From Amaurobius ferox (lineage: Eukaryota > Arthropoda > Arachnida > Araneae > Amaurobiidae): a stretch of DNA of 64,000 bases. Below the pieces are notes generated by a model. The model worked only from the letters and a program-made list of their open reading frames with translations. It had not been told where the DNA came from and ran no database searches. Numbering within the stretch: position 1 is the stretch's first letter; every line of letters begins with the position of its first letter. The DNA lies in the NCBI GenBank assembly GCA_951213105.1, contig OX578147.1, forward strand, positions 127,208,822-127,272,821. Reading direction: 5' to 3'. A program made the translations under genes and the position numbers. Below, in pieces: positions 26,601 through 33,349 of the stretch.

Positions 26601-29600
26601 CTAAATGAATTGAACTGTATTAATTAAATGCTCATTTTACAAAGTAAATGGATTGTTATGCACCTTAAATTTTAAAACCGTATAATGTACCCAAATTTGC
26701 ATATTCTTATAATAGCCTTAATTTTATCTGTAGCCTTAAATGGCCATTTGGTTTTGGTCTTTCATTTTAAGTTTATCATAAAATGTTATATTAAAGGGCA
26801 TTTGAACTATGCCTCACTTGTTTCTTCTTTCATACTTTTCTACTTTTTTATTGAAATTTCCTACTTTTTCTTAATGTTTCCTACTTTTTCTCCTATTTTT
26901 CCTACAGTACGAGGCCTGCATTATTGTAAAAATGAAAAGTTTGTAGTAAAAGTCATGTACTGAATTATGATAATGATATACATGTCTAAGAGGCTGTATT
27001 TTGCCTCCAAGATTGATTCATACCTAATCATATAAGAACATCTAAACAATATGGAATAAAAATGTATCGTTAAGTTCAATGGAATTTCACACTTATTTTA
27101 AGTTTCCATAAGGGATTTAATAATTGGTTATGTCAATTAATCTTATATTAATTTAATAATTGAATAAATAAGTTTTGGAGCAGGAAATTAACTTTTATTC
27201 TCTCATTTAGGTACATTCCTTATTTTCCATGTTGGGTCTTAACTATGCATATGTCACTGCAATTGGCAGACTGGTGGGTGTTGTAGCCTTAAAAGAAGTA
27301 AGAATTTTGAATCCCTTATTTGTTCTATTTCCAGAAAAACATGTTTTTGTATTTCATACTAAATAGGTATATAAATGCATGTTTGTGCATAATGCATTTG
27401 TTCATTTTACATTCTCAATTTAAGTTTTCAATATAAATTTATGCAATTTTACATGTATTGCCCGACATTGCATAGGGTGACCACAGATGTGGAAAACCTG
27501 CAATTATCAGGGAATTTTATGCTTCTAGAAATAGGGAAAAATCAGGGAATTTCGTTGAAAGTCGGAAAAAACTGCAGATTTCTGCAATTTTTTTTTCATT
27601 TTTCGACCTTATAGTTTTCTTTTAGCTGAATGAACAATGCTTGTTCATTTCATGATGTCACATTTTTCATCTCGCATCACAAGACCCGTCTCACATCTCC
27701 TTTAAATATACTTCTGAACAAGAGGCTGGAGGGAGAATTTTCATCAGCAGGCAATGTGACCTCAATAAGCATCCTTACAGGGAGAACGTTTCAGGGAATT
27801 ATCAAGGAAAAATCAGGAAATTTCAAAATGAAGTTCTTGTGACCACCTTGTTGTATTTCACTTTTTACTGTCTCATTCAGTTAACTTTAAAATTAAAACA
27901 TGGTTTTGAGTGTTCTCCTTATGAAGTTTAATATGTTTGCAAAATTAGAATCCATTGCACATGGTGATAATATCAAAAGTAACATATTTAAACTATTTGT
28001 TACAACCAATAAATAAAATACTTTGTACAAAGAATAAAGAGAAACTTGATGTTGCTGTTACTAATCCCACTTGTCTAGAACTAAGCCTGAACAAGCCCCT
28101 AAAACCATAGTCCATTGTAAGGGAAAAAGATTGCATCTGCTGTTGGTCCAAAGATCTCAGGCACACCATGGCAGAAGTCTAATTTTTGTCTAATATCACC
28201 CAATTTAGATAATTACTTATGTTGACAATTTCACACAAATTCCAATTCATAATGAGTTTGTGTGTAGAAACTACAGAAAAATTATAAAGAAAAGAAAGCA
28301 AAATCCTGTCATCATTTCAAATCCTATTTGACCATGTGCCATTACAAAAAATCATAATTTCGTAAACTTCACTCATTTGTTTTCATTATTTATATTTTTT
28401 ACTAATGTTTATTAAAAAATGTCAACTCATCTCAAAAACATTGACCTCAGCTTTTGTTCCTTGAATATTGATCTCAGACATATATAATCTATATAAATAC
28501 AATTGAAAATCTGTCTGTCTGTCTGTTTGTCTCGTCATCACGGGAGAACGGCTGAACCGCTGAACCGAATTTGATGAAATTTTGTGGGTAGCCTGGAAAT
28601 AGTCCCACTTAAAATTTAGTCCATGTTTGGAGTTTCTACGATCAGTGGTTCTCGAGATATTAGTAAAAAACAAAATTTTCGTTTGTCTCATCACGGGAGA
28701 ACGGCTGAACCGAATTTGATGAAATTTTGTGGATAGCCTTAAAATAGCCCCCCATAAATTTAACCCAAGTTTCGAGAATCTAAAACCAGGAGTTGTCGAG
28801 ATATTAATGAAAAACGAAACCTTTTCCTAGTAGTTCTACTCTTTAACTCCGTGGTTTATCCAAACGAAAAGCTTGAAAATCCTTTGAAAGTGAATTAAAA
28901 CTTTATCTCTGAGTTTGATGGGAGATTTTTTGCGCTAATTAGTCACTTTCTGAAAACATGAATTGTTTGAAACATGATTTAAATGGGGAATCTATCTCCA
29001 TGCTTTATTTTTCACAAGCTTTTACTGAACATTGAAAAGTCTAAAGAAATCAAAATGGTTATTTAATTTCGCAGTTTATGAGGAAGATTCTATCTTATAT
29101 CATGTTGCTCAGAAACGCAATTAAATTAAATCTGTCTGTTAATTTTAGTTATTATTTTTTCGATTTGAATAATAAATAAATGGATATAAAAATATATTTT
29201 AGAAAAGAACGATTTGATTTTTCGTATAGCATTTTTGACTGGATAATATCAATTACGGTCTTCAGGTTTAAACGTTATTATTATTAATATTTTCGGGGAT
29301 TATTGATATTTTCAAGTTATTATGCAATTGTTTTATTATGATAAAAATTGTTTAAACTCATATATTGTACGTTGTACGAGTAATCTTCTACAAATACACT
29401 GGTATATCTTCTAATCTACGAAAATATAAGTAGTACAAGTATATTGGCATATGTTTTGATATATATTGGAATCATTTACGACCTTCTGGTATAAAGAGTA
29501 CGGGAATTATTGATATTTTCAATTTTTTACGTCTCTCTTTTTTTTTTATTACAAAGATTTTTCAGACTCATATTGTAATACGGGTAATCTTCCACTAACA

Positions 29601-31549
29601 CACTGGCATATTTTCTAATCTGCGACAATATAAGTAGTACGGGGTCGCATATATTGATTCAATTCCTTTGGTTTTTGTAAATTTGCTTACAAAAGGGGCC
29701 AGGAGGTCTTATTCTTCAGATCTGCCCGTGAAGGTAATTTTGCATAGTGAGAACAGATATTCTTAAACTTCTCTTTAGGAGCAATAAATTTAATATTTTA
29801 ACAGAATTTGCACATGATTGCGAATTATAAGTTTCTTTATATTATATACTCCGTACGAAGAACGGGTATGCTGCTAGTAAATTATAAAGCTGTGTAAAAA
29901 AAAGGTACAGAATTTTATGAAATTGGTAAAACTTTTCAGTGGATTAAATTTCAGAATACAAAATTTACATTTTTATACAGCCCCTCTACAAAAGCATTTC
30001 CAATGAATAAAATGTGCCCCATACACTAATAAAGTGATGTACAAAATTTCAGCATTTTATCATAAAAAGTCCCGGAGATATGTTTAGAATTTTGGTGAGG
30101 GATTAATCACAAATTAAAATGTAAATGTTTACAGCAAGAGTGCAAATGACGCAAAGCAGAATGCATCGTAGGCAAGTAATATCTGCCTCTTATCTTTAAT
30201 GGATCTTTGGCATAGATGGAAAACATTTTGAACAAGCTTTGTAATCTTTGTGTAAAGTTATTATTTCTACACAGTGTAGATACTTTTGTACCAATAAATA
30301 GCAAAATTATTATTTATTTATGTAATCATTGTTTTCTTCTTTCATAATTTGTGTATGACCCCTGAAACGCAATCTGCCGACATAAAGAGTACGGGTACTT
30401 AGATTTCCCCTCTAAGAATCCATGTTGATTCTTTGAAAAGTGGTTTAAGTCAGCATTTTTGTCTTTTCATATCTATTGAACTTTTTATGATAAAATGCTG
30501 AAATTTTGTGCATCACCTTATTAGTGTATGGGGCACATTTTACTTATTGGAAATGTTTTGTAAGGGGGACGTATAAAAATTTAAATTTTGTGTTTCTTAA
30601 AATTTAATTCACTTGAAAATTTTCATAAAATTCTGTACCTTTTTTTATGCAACATTGTAATTTATTATATATATCTAAGATCAATATTTAAGGAATAAAA
30701 GCCGAGGTCAATGTTTTTAAGTTTTGGGGACACTCTGTATATATATATAATTGTACTTTATAATTGTATAATTGTAGCCACATGAGCATTTTTCTGTTTT
30801 TTAAAGCAACATAGTTTGAAAAGTGTTCTGTCTGGTTATTGTAGATAAAGCAACAACATTACATTTTATTGAGGAATGTTTATTTTGAAAGCGAACACAA
30901 AACAACTACATTTATTTTAGAACTTGAATAATACAAAACTGGATTTGGTGTAAAAACCTCTCTGTTGTCCTATATTGTAATAATGCACATAAAACTAATG
31001 TTGCCAGATACAACAAAAGTACTGCTTAACAAACATACTGAAAAAAAATTACCCCATTGATTAAAGTAAGGGGTACTTCCAGCATGCCAAATTTTAACCA
31101 AATCCAAAGGGATTTCTCGTGAATTTAATATGGAAAATGACTTTTTTAAAACTGTAGATATGTCAACATGCTGGATAAAAAGGATTTTTGGCCTGGCAAC
31201 TATTACACCTTGCGGCATTCTTTTACAGCCCAGTTGTGAATTAAAGTGATCTATAAATTAATTAAAAATTTATTCTCAAAATCTCATTTATTAATGCTCT
31301 AATGACAATGTTCTTATAACTGCAAAACTCTCATAGTATTTTAATTTATTTCAGCTTCGTAAAGCAATTGAAAATATTAGTAGTGGACTTTTTATTCAAA
31401 GTACGGGTAATCTGCACACAAATGAAAAATCTGAACCTCCCTCTGAGACACAATCCGAATGTGAGGACAACATTGACCAGGGAAAACTGTCAGGAAAGAG
31501 ACAGCGAATACACAATTTCAGACACCACGTGGGTGGCTCCAACGTCTGA
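4975..31549 (+). CDS. ClC-a: ClC-2/ClC-a type voltage-gated chloride channel, 3' half (10 exons, 5' end outside window)
   Basis: Exons 4975-5090, 5938-6074, 12862-13040, 17177-17294, 21397-21461, 23557-23601, 23689-23721, 25130-25234, 27211-27297 and 31355-31549 join into one open frame of 359 codons plus TGA. All junctions are GT-AG with consistent phases. The product is the C-terminal half of a plasma-membrane chloride channel of the animal ClC-1/2 branch. Visible parts are the last membrane helices with the [18 protein letters not shown] signature, whose Tyr corresponds to the conserved pore tyrosine. CBS1 follows ([14 protein letters not shown] ... [13 protein letters not shown]), then a Pro/Ser/Lys-rich cytosolic linker, CBS2 ([13 protein letters not shown] ... 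[22 protein letters not shown]) and a hydrophilic tail. In this family the CBS pair modulates gating and can bind nucleotides. The selectivity-filter helices are not in the window, so the gene starts upstream. Orthology to insect ClC-a and vertebrate CLCN2 is recognised from memory of the family, not from a search. Confidence 0.95.
5938..6074 (+). CDS. ClC-a: ClC-a exon: first half of CBS1
   Basis: Acceptor ATTGCAG, donor TTAG|GTACTA. It enters in phase 2 (GA+A gives Glu) and leaves in phase 1. The translation includes [16 protein letters not shown] and FFPLVESL. The VADIMVRDV start is the usual opening of CBS1 in ClC-2 type channels. The intron before it is 847 bp. Confidence 0.95.
6385..6560. 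repeat. Dispersed repeat, copy A (paired with 33925-34105)
   Basis: The blocks AGGTGGGTGGCTC, CAGAGGT-TATTGT, CCTAAGARAAGA-ACCAGT, AGCCGA and GCAGGCACTTGACAGG are shared in order with 33925-34105. It lies in the ClC-a intron. It may be a SINE or LINE end on the minus strand; the family is not identified. Confidence 0.65.
7439..7709. repeat. Three tandem copies of a 92-bp unit
   Basis: Nearly identical units start GTTCACATGTGCAACCCCC at 7439, 7531 and 7623. Each ends in a TTCATTTTTAGTAAAAA sequence. The high identity suggests recent duplication inside the ClC-a intron. Confidence 0.92.
7959..7998. repeat. (TA)n microsatellite
   Basis: Uninterrupted TA repeats in the ClC-a intron. A shorter (TA)n tract lies near 8634-8655. 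Confidence 0.9.
10577..12348 (-). mobile_element. Tigger/pogo-type element (about 1.77 kb), degenerate
   Basis: The ends are inverted: TA-CAGTACAACCTCGAAAATCC on the left and GGATTTTCGAGGTTGTACGG-TA on the right. TA target duplication and CAGT-type ends fit the pogo/Tigger group. It carries a minus-strand transposase C-terminus. The middle (11.2-12.1 kb) has no clear transposase and includes GC-richer sequence near 11500-11620 and 12040-12130. Confidence 0.8.
10930..11169 (-). pseudogene. Tigger transposase C-terminal fragment
   Basis: An 80-codon stretch ending in TAA reads [19 protein letters not shown], then [12 protein letters not shown] and [16 protein letters not shown]. The pattern of an acidic LxDxEI segment followed by ...GLEQRxFIxEQ is typical of the C-terminal end of Tigger/jerky-like transposases. 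No DDE catalytic core remains nearby, so it is a fragment. Confidence 0.7.
12862..13040 (+). CDS. ClC-a: ClC-a exon: second half of CBS1 and start of linker
   Basis: Acceptor ATTCTAG, donor AGA|GTAAGT. The split codon G|AA restores [21 protein letters not shown], closely matching the second CBS1 half of animal ClC-2. The rest is a charged, probably helical linker ([17 protein letters not shown]). It leaves in phase 0. The 6.8-kb intron before it holds a Tigger relic and tandem repeats. Confidence 0.95.
13284..14701 (+). mobile_element. Internally deleted Tigger element (about 1.42 kb)
   Basis: Terminal inverted repeats TA-CAGTGCAACTTGGATAA and TTATCCAAGTTGCACTG-TA, with a TA duplication. Subterminal AATTCGAA motifs recur. 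Transposase N-terminal and C-terminal parts are on the + strand. The catalytic middle is deleted. It begins only 243 bp after a ClC-a exon. Confidence 0.9.
13658..14445 (+). pseudogene. Tigger transposase relic: CENP-B/Psq-type DNA-binding N-terminus joined to C-terminus
   Basis: A start at 13658 opens a DNA-binding segment that shifts frame near 13740 into [20 protein letters not shown] and then KDKIL. This is the helix-turn-helix (IAxEFGIxxNTLSxxLKNKDKI) of Tigger/CENP-B transposases. After a stop and deletion, [19 protein letters not shown] (13980 onward) and the acidic segment to 14445 are the usual C-terminus. The DDE core between them is missing, so the relic is inactive. Confidence 0.88.
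14984..15228. mobile_element. hAT-like MITE
   Basis: Left end GGTGTTTTTTCAAACTTTTT, right end AACACCCTTTGAAAAATGCTG: imperfect inverted repeats of the type seen in hAT MITEs (GTGTTTCAAACT ... gaacccc ... CGGAACAC). Possible diverged 8-bp duplications flank it. No coding. Confidence 0.5.
15435..15675 (-). pseudogene. Tc1-like transposase fragment
   Basis: The minus strand reads [20 protein letters not shown] and, past a stop, [13 protein letters not shown]. These match the second and third catalytic blocks of Tc1 transposases (QQDNARPHTA ... ARSPDLSPIEHVW). The first Asp block is missing. Only about 80 codons remain. Confidence 0.8.
16190..16645. mobile_element. Large palindrome (foldback element) in ClC-a intron
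   Basis: The left arm (about 16190-16425) and right arm (about 16455-16645) are diverged inverted copies. Shared blocks include TTCATGAAAAGTA, ATGAAATTTTGCAAGA and AAATTGCTT. A ~30-bp centre separates them. Open frames on both strands here mirror each other and are by-products of the palindrome. Confidence 0.75.
17177..17294 (+). CDS. ClC-a: ClC-a exon: Pro/Ser-rich inter-CBS linker
   Basis: Acceptor CCCTGTAG, donor CTAG|GTAAGT. It enters in phase 0 and leaves in phase 1. The translation begins [20 protein letters not shown] and continues through a SPVNSP motif: a low-complexity, potentially phosphorylated linker (several SP/TP pairs). The other two frames contain stops, which fixes the frame and supports direct joining to the 12862-13040 exon. 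Confidence 0.9.
19690..19760 (+). repeat. Diverged SINE-tail fragment
   Basis: CCAGCCACTCAAACGACTAC, CCCTCGGGTCAGTCGAGTGG and TCTGGGACTTCAACAC parallel the SINE 3' end at 4350-4410 and 58531-58590, with many substitutions. It is an old copy. Confidence 0.55.
19928..20147. repeat. Two tandem copies of a ~110-bp unit
   Basis: AAAATAGCACACATTAGCAT, then TTTAAACAACAAATTATAAA, then TTTTCAATATACATATTTTG occur twice with few differences. Confidence 0.9.
20347..21320. repeat. Dispersed AT-rich repeat, copy 2 (just before a ClC-a exon)
   Basis: Colinear with 3527-4950, from AACACTTTCCAACATAGTTG to GACCTTTCTTGTT, but without the ATCACGTGAC triplication, the SINE-tail insert and the internal duplication. 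It ends about 75 bp before the exon at 21397. No coding potential. Confidence 0.8.
21397..21461 (+). CDS. ClC-a: ClC-a exon: inter-CBS linker
   Basis: Acceptor TTTGTAG, donor AGG|GTAAGT. Phase 1 in, phase 0 out. It encodes a short amphipathic segment ([20 protein letters not shown]) after the Pro-rich exon. A diverged dispersed repeat ends only about 75 bp upstream. Confidence 0.9.
21800..22312 (-). mobile_element. GC-richer ~510-bp insertion of unknown class (possible solo LTR)
   Basis: This block is clearly less AT-rich than the surrounding intron. On the minus strand it begins TGTTGGGGCCAGTAGCC and ends near CTCGTGACGACTGTA. The right end holds three short repeats of GAGTCACAGTCG/GTCACGA. 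A solo LTR on the minus strand is possible, but no target duplication or second copy was found. The minus-strand frame at 21810-22133 has no recognisable product. Confidence 0.4.
22685..23458. repeat. Tandem duplication of a ~390-bp unit
   Basis: Copy 1 (about 22685-23077) and copy 2 (about 23081-23458) share AATAGCATATATT, TAGCCTGTTG/TAACCTGTTG, AAGAATTAAAAGAAA, CTACAATTAAGA and AATATACCTCAAATAGA in order. Within each copy, 26-bp AAATTTAAAAATATTAA-type repeats recur. A diverged third match starts near 16870. Confidence 0.85.
23557..23601 (+). CDS. ClC-a: ClC-a exon: 45-nt symmetric linker exon
   Basis: Acceptor CATTTCAG, donor CAA|GTAAAT. Phase 0 on both sides, 15 codons ([14 protein letters not shown]). 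Its small size and symmetry mean it could be skipped without shifting the frame. Confidence 0.85.
23689..23721 (+). CDS. ClC-a: ClC-a exon: 33-nt symmetric exon ending at MTPEE
   Basis: Acceptor TTTTTTAG, donor GAA|GTAAGC. Phase 0 on both sides, 11 codons ([11 protein letters not shown]). The MTPEE/MSPEE sequence immediately before the LxWEEEQ segment is characteristic of ClC-2 channels. The intron before it is only 87 bp, far shorter than the others. Confidence 0.9.
24332..24958. mobile_element. TIR element (627 bp) with internal direct duplication
   Basis: The ends GTGTTATTACACAGGGCAAT and ATTGCTCTGTGTAATAACAC are inverted copies over about 23 bp with one mismatch. Inside, a ~155-bp block is duplicated (24366-24519 and 24541-24704), marked by GTCTGTAATTTGGTAAAAGT. 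The minus-strand frame at 24725-24985 crosses the right end and has no recognised product. No target duplication is certain. Confidence 0.75.
25130..25234 (+). CDS. ClC-a: ClC-a exon: start of CBS2
   Basis: Acceptor TCTAACAG, donor AAA|GTAATT. Phase 0 on both sides. It encodes LLAWEEEQ and then [20 protein letters not shown], the canonical CBS2 entry of ClC-1/2 channels. Confidence 0.95.
27211..27297 (+). CDS. ClC-a: ClC-a exon: core of CBS2
   Basis: Acceptor CTCATTTAG, donor GAA|GTAAGA. Phase 0 on both sides. It encodes [20 protein letters not shown] and VGVVALKE, the second strand/helix block of CBS2, matching the FSLLGLxHAYVTxxGRLxGVVxLKE pattern of the family. Confidence 0.95.
27471..27850. 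mobile_element. hAT-like non-autonomous TIR element
   Basis: The left end CATAGGGTGACCACAG and right end TTGTGACCACCTTG are inverted relatives (GGTGRYCACA core). The interior has repeated TCAGGGAAT/ATCAGGAAA motifs near both ends. It lies 173 bp after a ClC-a exon. Target duplications are not evident. Confidence 0.55.
28418..30740. mobile_element. Large palindromic element interrupted by a Helitron
   Basis: Arms: left 28418-28487 plus 29878-30085, right about 30475-30740 inverted. Shared blocks include AACATTGACCTC, ATTGATCT, GTACAGAATTTTAT, GCCCCATACACTAATA and AAATTTCAGCATTTTATCAT. The right outer edge reads as GTGTCCCC-type sequence near ACTCTGTATA. The centre (30086-30474) is unique AT-rich DNA. 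No transposase was seen. The class is unknown. Confidence 0.75.
28488..29877 (+). mobile_element. Non-autonomous Helitron (1,390 bp)
   Basis: The 5' end is TCTATATAAATAC and the 3' end CTGCTAG, preceded by a short stem (CCGT...ACGG in CCGTACGAAGAACGGG). It sits between A28487 and T29878 with no target duplication. The 5' part has the TCTG-run, CGGGAGAACGGCTGAACCG and TTTGATGAAATTTTGTGG motifs common at arthropod Helitron 5' ends, duplicated about 170 bp apart. TC...CTAG ends, 3' hairpin and AT target are Helitron hallmarks. No Rep/helicase coding. Confidence 0.88.
31355..31549 (+). CDS. ClC-a: ClC-a terminal exon: end of CBS2, C-terminal tail and stop
   Basis: Acceptor TTATTTCAG. It begins LRKAIE, the final CBS2 helix of ClC-2 channels, then a 58-residue hydrophilic, acidic then basic tail ending GGSNV and TGA (31547-31549). 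A G-S-N-V end is only loosely like a C-terminal PDZ ligand. The tail is not expected to be conserved. Confidence 0.93.
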   Translation, partial: LRKAIENISSGLFIQSTGNLHTNEKSEPPSETQSECEDNIDQGKLSGKRQRIHNFRHHVGGSNV

Positions 31550-31758
31550 GTGAAGTGATATTTTTACTTAGCTGCAATCACTCTTTTATCTGCATTTATT
31601 TATTTATTATTTGTTTTGTGTAGAATATGTTTTTATCTGTTAGATTGTTTGTTGTTATTGCTGATATCTCTGACTTTTATTCAATTTTATCAATATTTTT
31701 TTTATTATGTTTTATAAAAATTGAGAGATCTGATATTTTTTTATGCTATATATATTAA

Positions 31759-31764
31759 AATAAA
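31759..31764 (+). promoter_or_regulatory. Candidate polyadenylation signal of ClC-a
   Basis: AATAAA 210 bp after the stop codon, followed by GT-containing sequence. It is the nearest canonical signal. Others lie further on, for example 38448-38453 with a GT-rich sequence after it, so a longer 3' UTR cannot be excluded. Confidence 0.45.
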
Positions 31765-33050
31765 TCATCTGTTGGATCAAGGTTCATGCAGAGGTTCATG
31801 CGTGTAATCTATGTTTGATTATAAAAATTGTTTTTAGTAATGAGAAAAGGAAGGGGAAACCGTAAATCCTCCCTTTAATATATAAATATTTGGGTTTATT
31901 TTATTTTTATTGTAGATTGTATATGTGTGTATCTTGATATAGGTGATTACAATAAGGGTTTTTAGTTGTCCGACAGTGAAGTAAGTGGCTTTTGCACTGT
32001 TGTGGATGATATATAAAAGTTCCAATACCCCTTTACCGTACTTGGATCTGTTTCATAAATTTTTGCTGTTCTTCAGCCAGCCCTAGACTGTATCGAAACT
32101 TGTGCTTTAATTGCTCTGCAAAGTTAAAAATCTGATGTGGGCAGCACATGACTTTCCCTGCAGACTCATATTCGCATTCTCTTTATTTCTTCAATAATTC
32201 ATTAAATTGAGTGTTATTGCACAAAATAACATCATAATTATTTTAAATTACACTAAATTTTTACTTTTAATTCAATTTTCGTTCTCAATTGGTAACTAGA
32301 CTTATTTTCAAAAGTGGCATAACGGAAATACAAAAAAACTAAAATATCTCGAGAATGGCTAGTCCTAATGTAATAGGGTTGGTCTTTTTTTTTATCATTA
32401 AAAATTACATTTAAAACAAGCATTTAATTGATATATTTGAACATATAGTTTTTTATTTTAGATTTTGATGATTTTTGCGGATTTTTGCAAAAAAATGGTA
32501 GGTTATTTTTTTCCAAACCATACCAAAATCTAATCAGCACTATGGACTTATCTACCAAATTTTGTAAAATTTGATTTATTAATTTTTCAGCTAGAGTGGA
32601 TACAAAGAATTTTTACTGGTCATCTTCCAAAAAAAAAAAGCAGGATCTTTTGTCTTGAATCATACCCAAAATTAATCAGCACCAAGGTCACCCACAAGTG
32701 ACTTACCTATCAAATTTTATGAAATTTGGTTCATTAATTTTTTAGTTATAGTGGATATATACATTGCACAGACACCATGCTAAAAATAGTTTTTTCATAT
32801 TCTAGAGGTTATGTAGATCCATGGAAAACTCGAGTTGCGATTTTCGGCATGATTCCAATATTTTCCCTATACATACCATGTATTGCAGGGAAAGTAAAAA
32901 TGCCGGTTGCCATGAGCTTTAGGCATCAGGGTAAATGAACATGCAGGATTTGTCCAGCCTAATTTAAAGTTAAAAACTAATTAATTCAATAATTTGTCTT
33001 TTTTATAAGTTGCATCGGGTATAGTGTTTATAGTAGTCACAAAACATTGT
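31765..33050. repeat. Intergenic DNA with dispersed repeat (copy 1 of 50525-50690)
   Basis: 32115-32285 (GATGTGGGCAGCACATGACT, TTCATTAAATTGAGT, CACAAAATAAC) matches 50530-50690. Beyond it a ~130-bp block is duplicated near 32510-32610 and 32655-32765 (AATCAGCACYA, ACCTATCAAATTTTRTRAAA, TAGTGGATA). No gene was recognised. Confidence 0.6.
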
Positions 33051-33349
33051 GATAGGGCATGGTAGCCCAGTGGTTAGTGGACGGGAATTGCATTCGGTAG
33101 GCCCTGGTTCAATTTCTGCTACTACCAAAATTGCCGCCGTGTTCACACGTGGGGTATGATCACGTTAAACATTGGGTCCGTAAGTCCCTCCGAGAGGTTG
33201 GTGGTAGGGGAAGGAGGGTACTGTCCCTGTGGATGCTTCTCCCCACTGGATTCCGGTCTAAATTCGGTGGCACTTCCCGGCCTTTCAAACAGTTACCTTA
33301 CACCTTTCTGGTAGGTCGGACGGTCTGGGTCTCAACAGCAACAACAAAT
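33051..33349 (+). mobile_element. tRNA-derived SINE, full-length copy 1
   Basis: The head has A box TAGCCCAGTGG and B box GGTTCAATTTC at tRNA-like spacing. The body reads CCGTGTTCACACGTGG, CCGTAAGTCCCTCCGAGAG and GGGTACTGTCCCTG. The 3' end GGTCGGACGGTCTGGGTCTC leads into an (AAC)n tail. The region is free of genuine tRNA function, since the 3' half of a cloverleaf is absent. Confidence 0.88.

Noticed and set aside
28422..28694. 90-codon minus-strand open frame
   Set aside because: It straddles the junction of the palindromic element and the Helitron 5' end. The sequence is repeat-derived.
33060..33135. Apparent tRNA gene (A and B boxes)
   Set aside because: Only the head of a SINE. There is no complete cloverleaf, and the sequence continues into the SINE body shared with 39199-39451 and 54770-55056.
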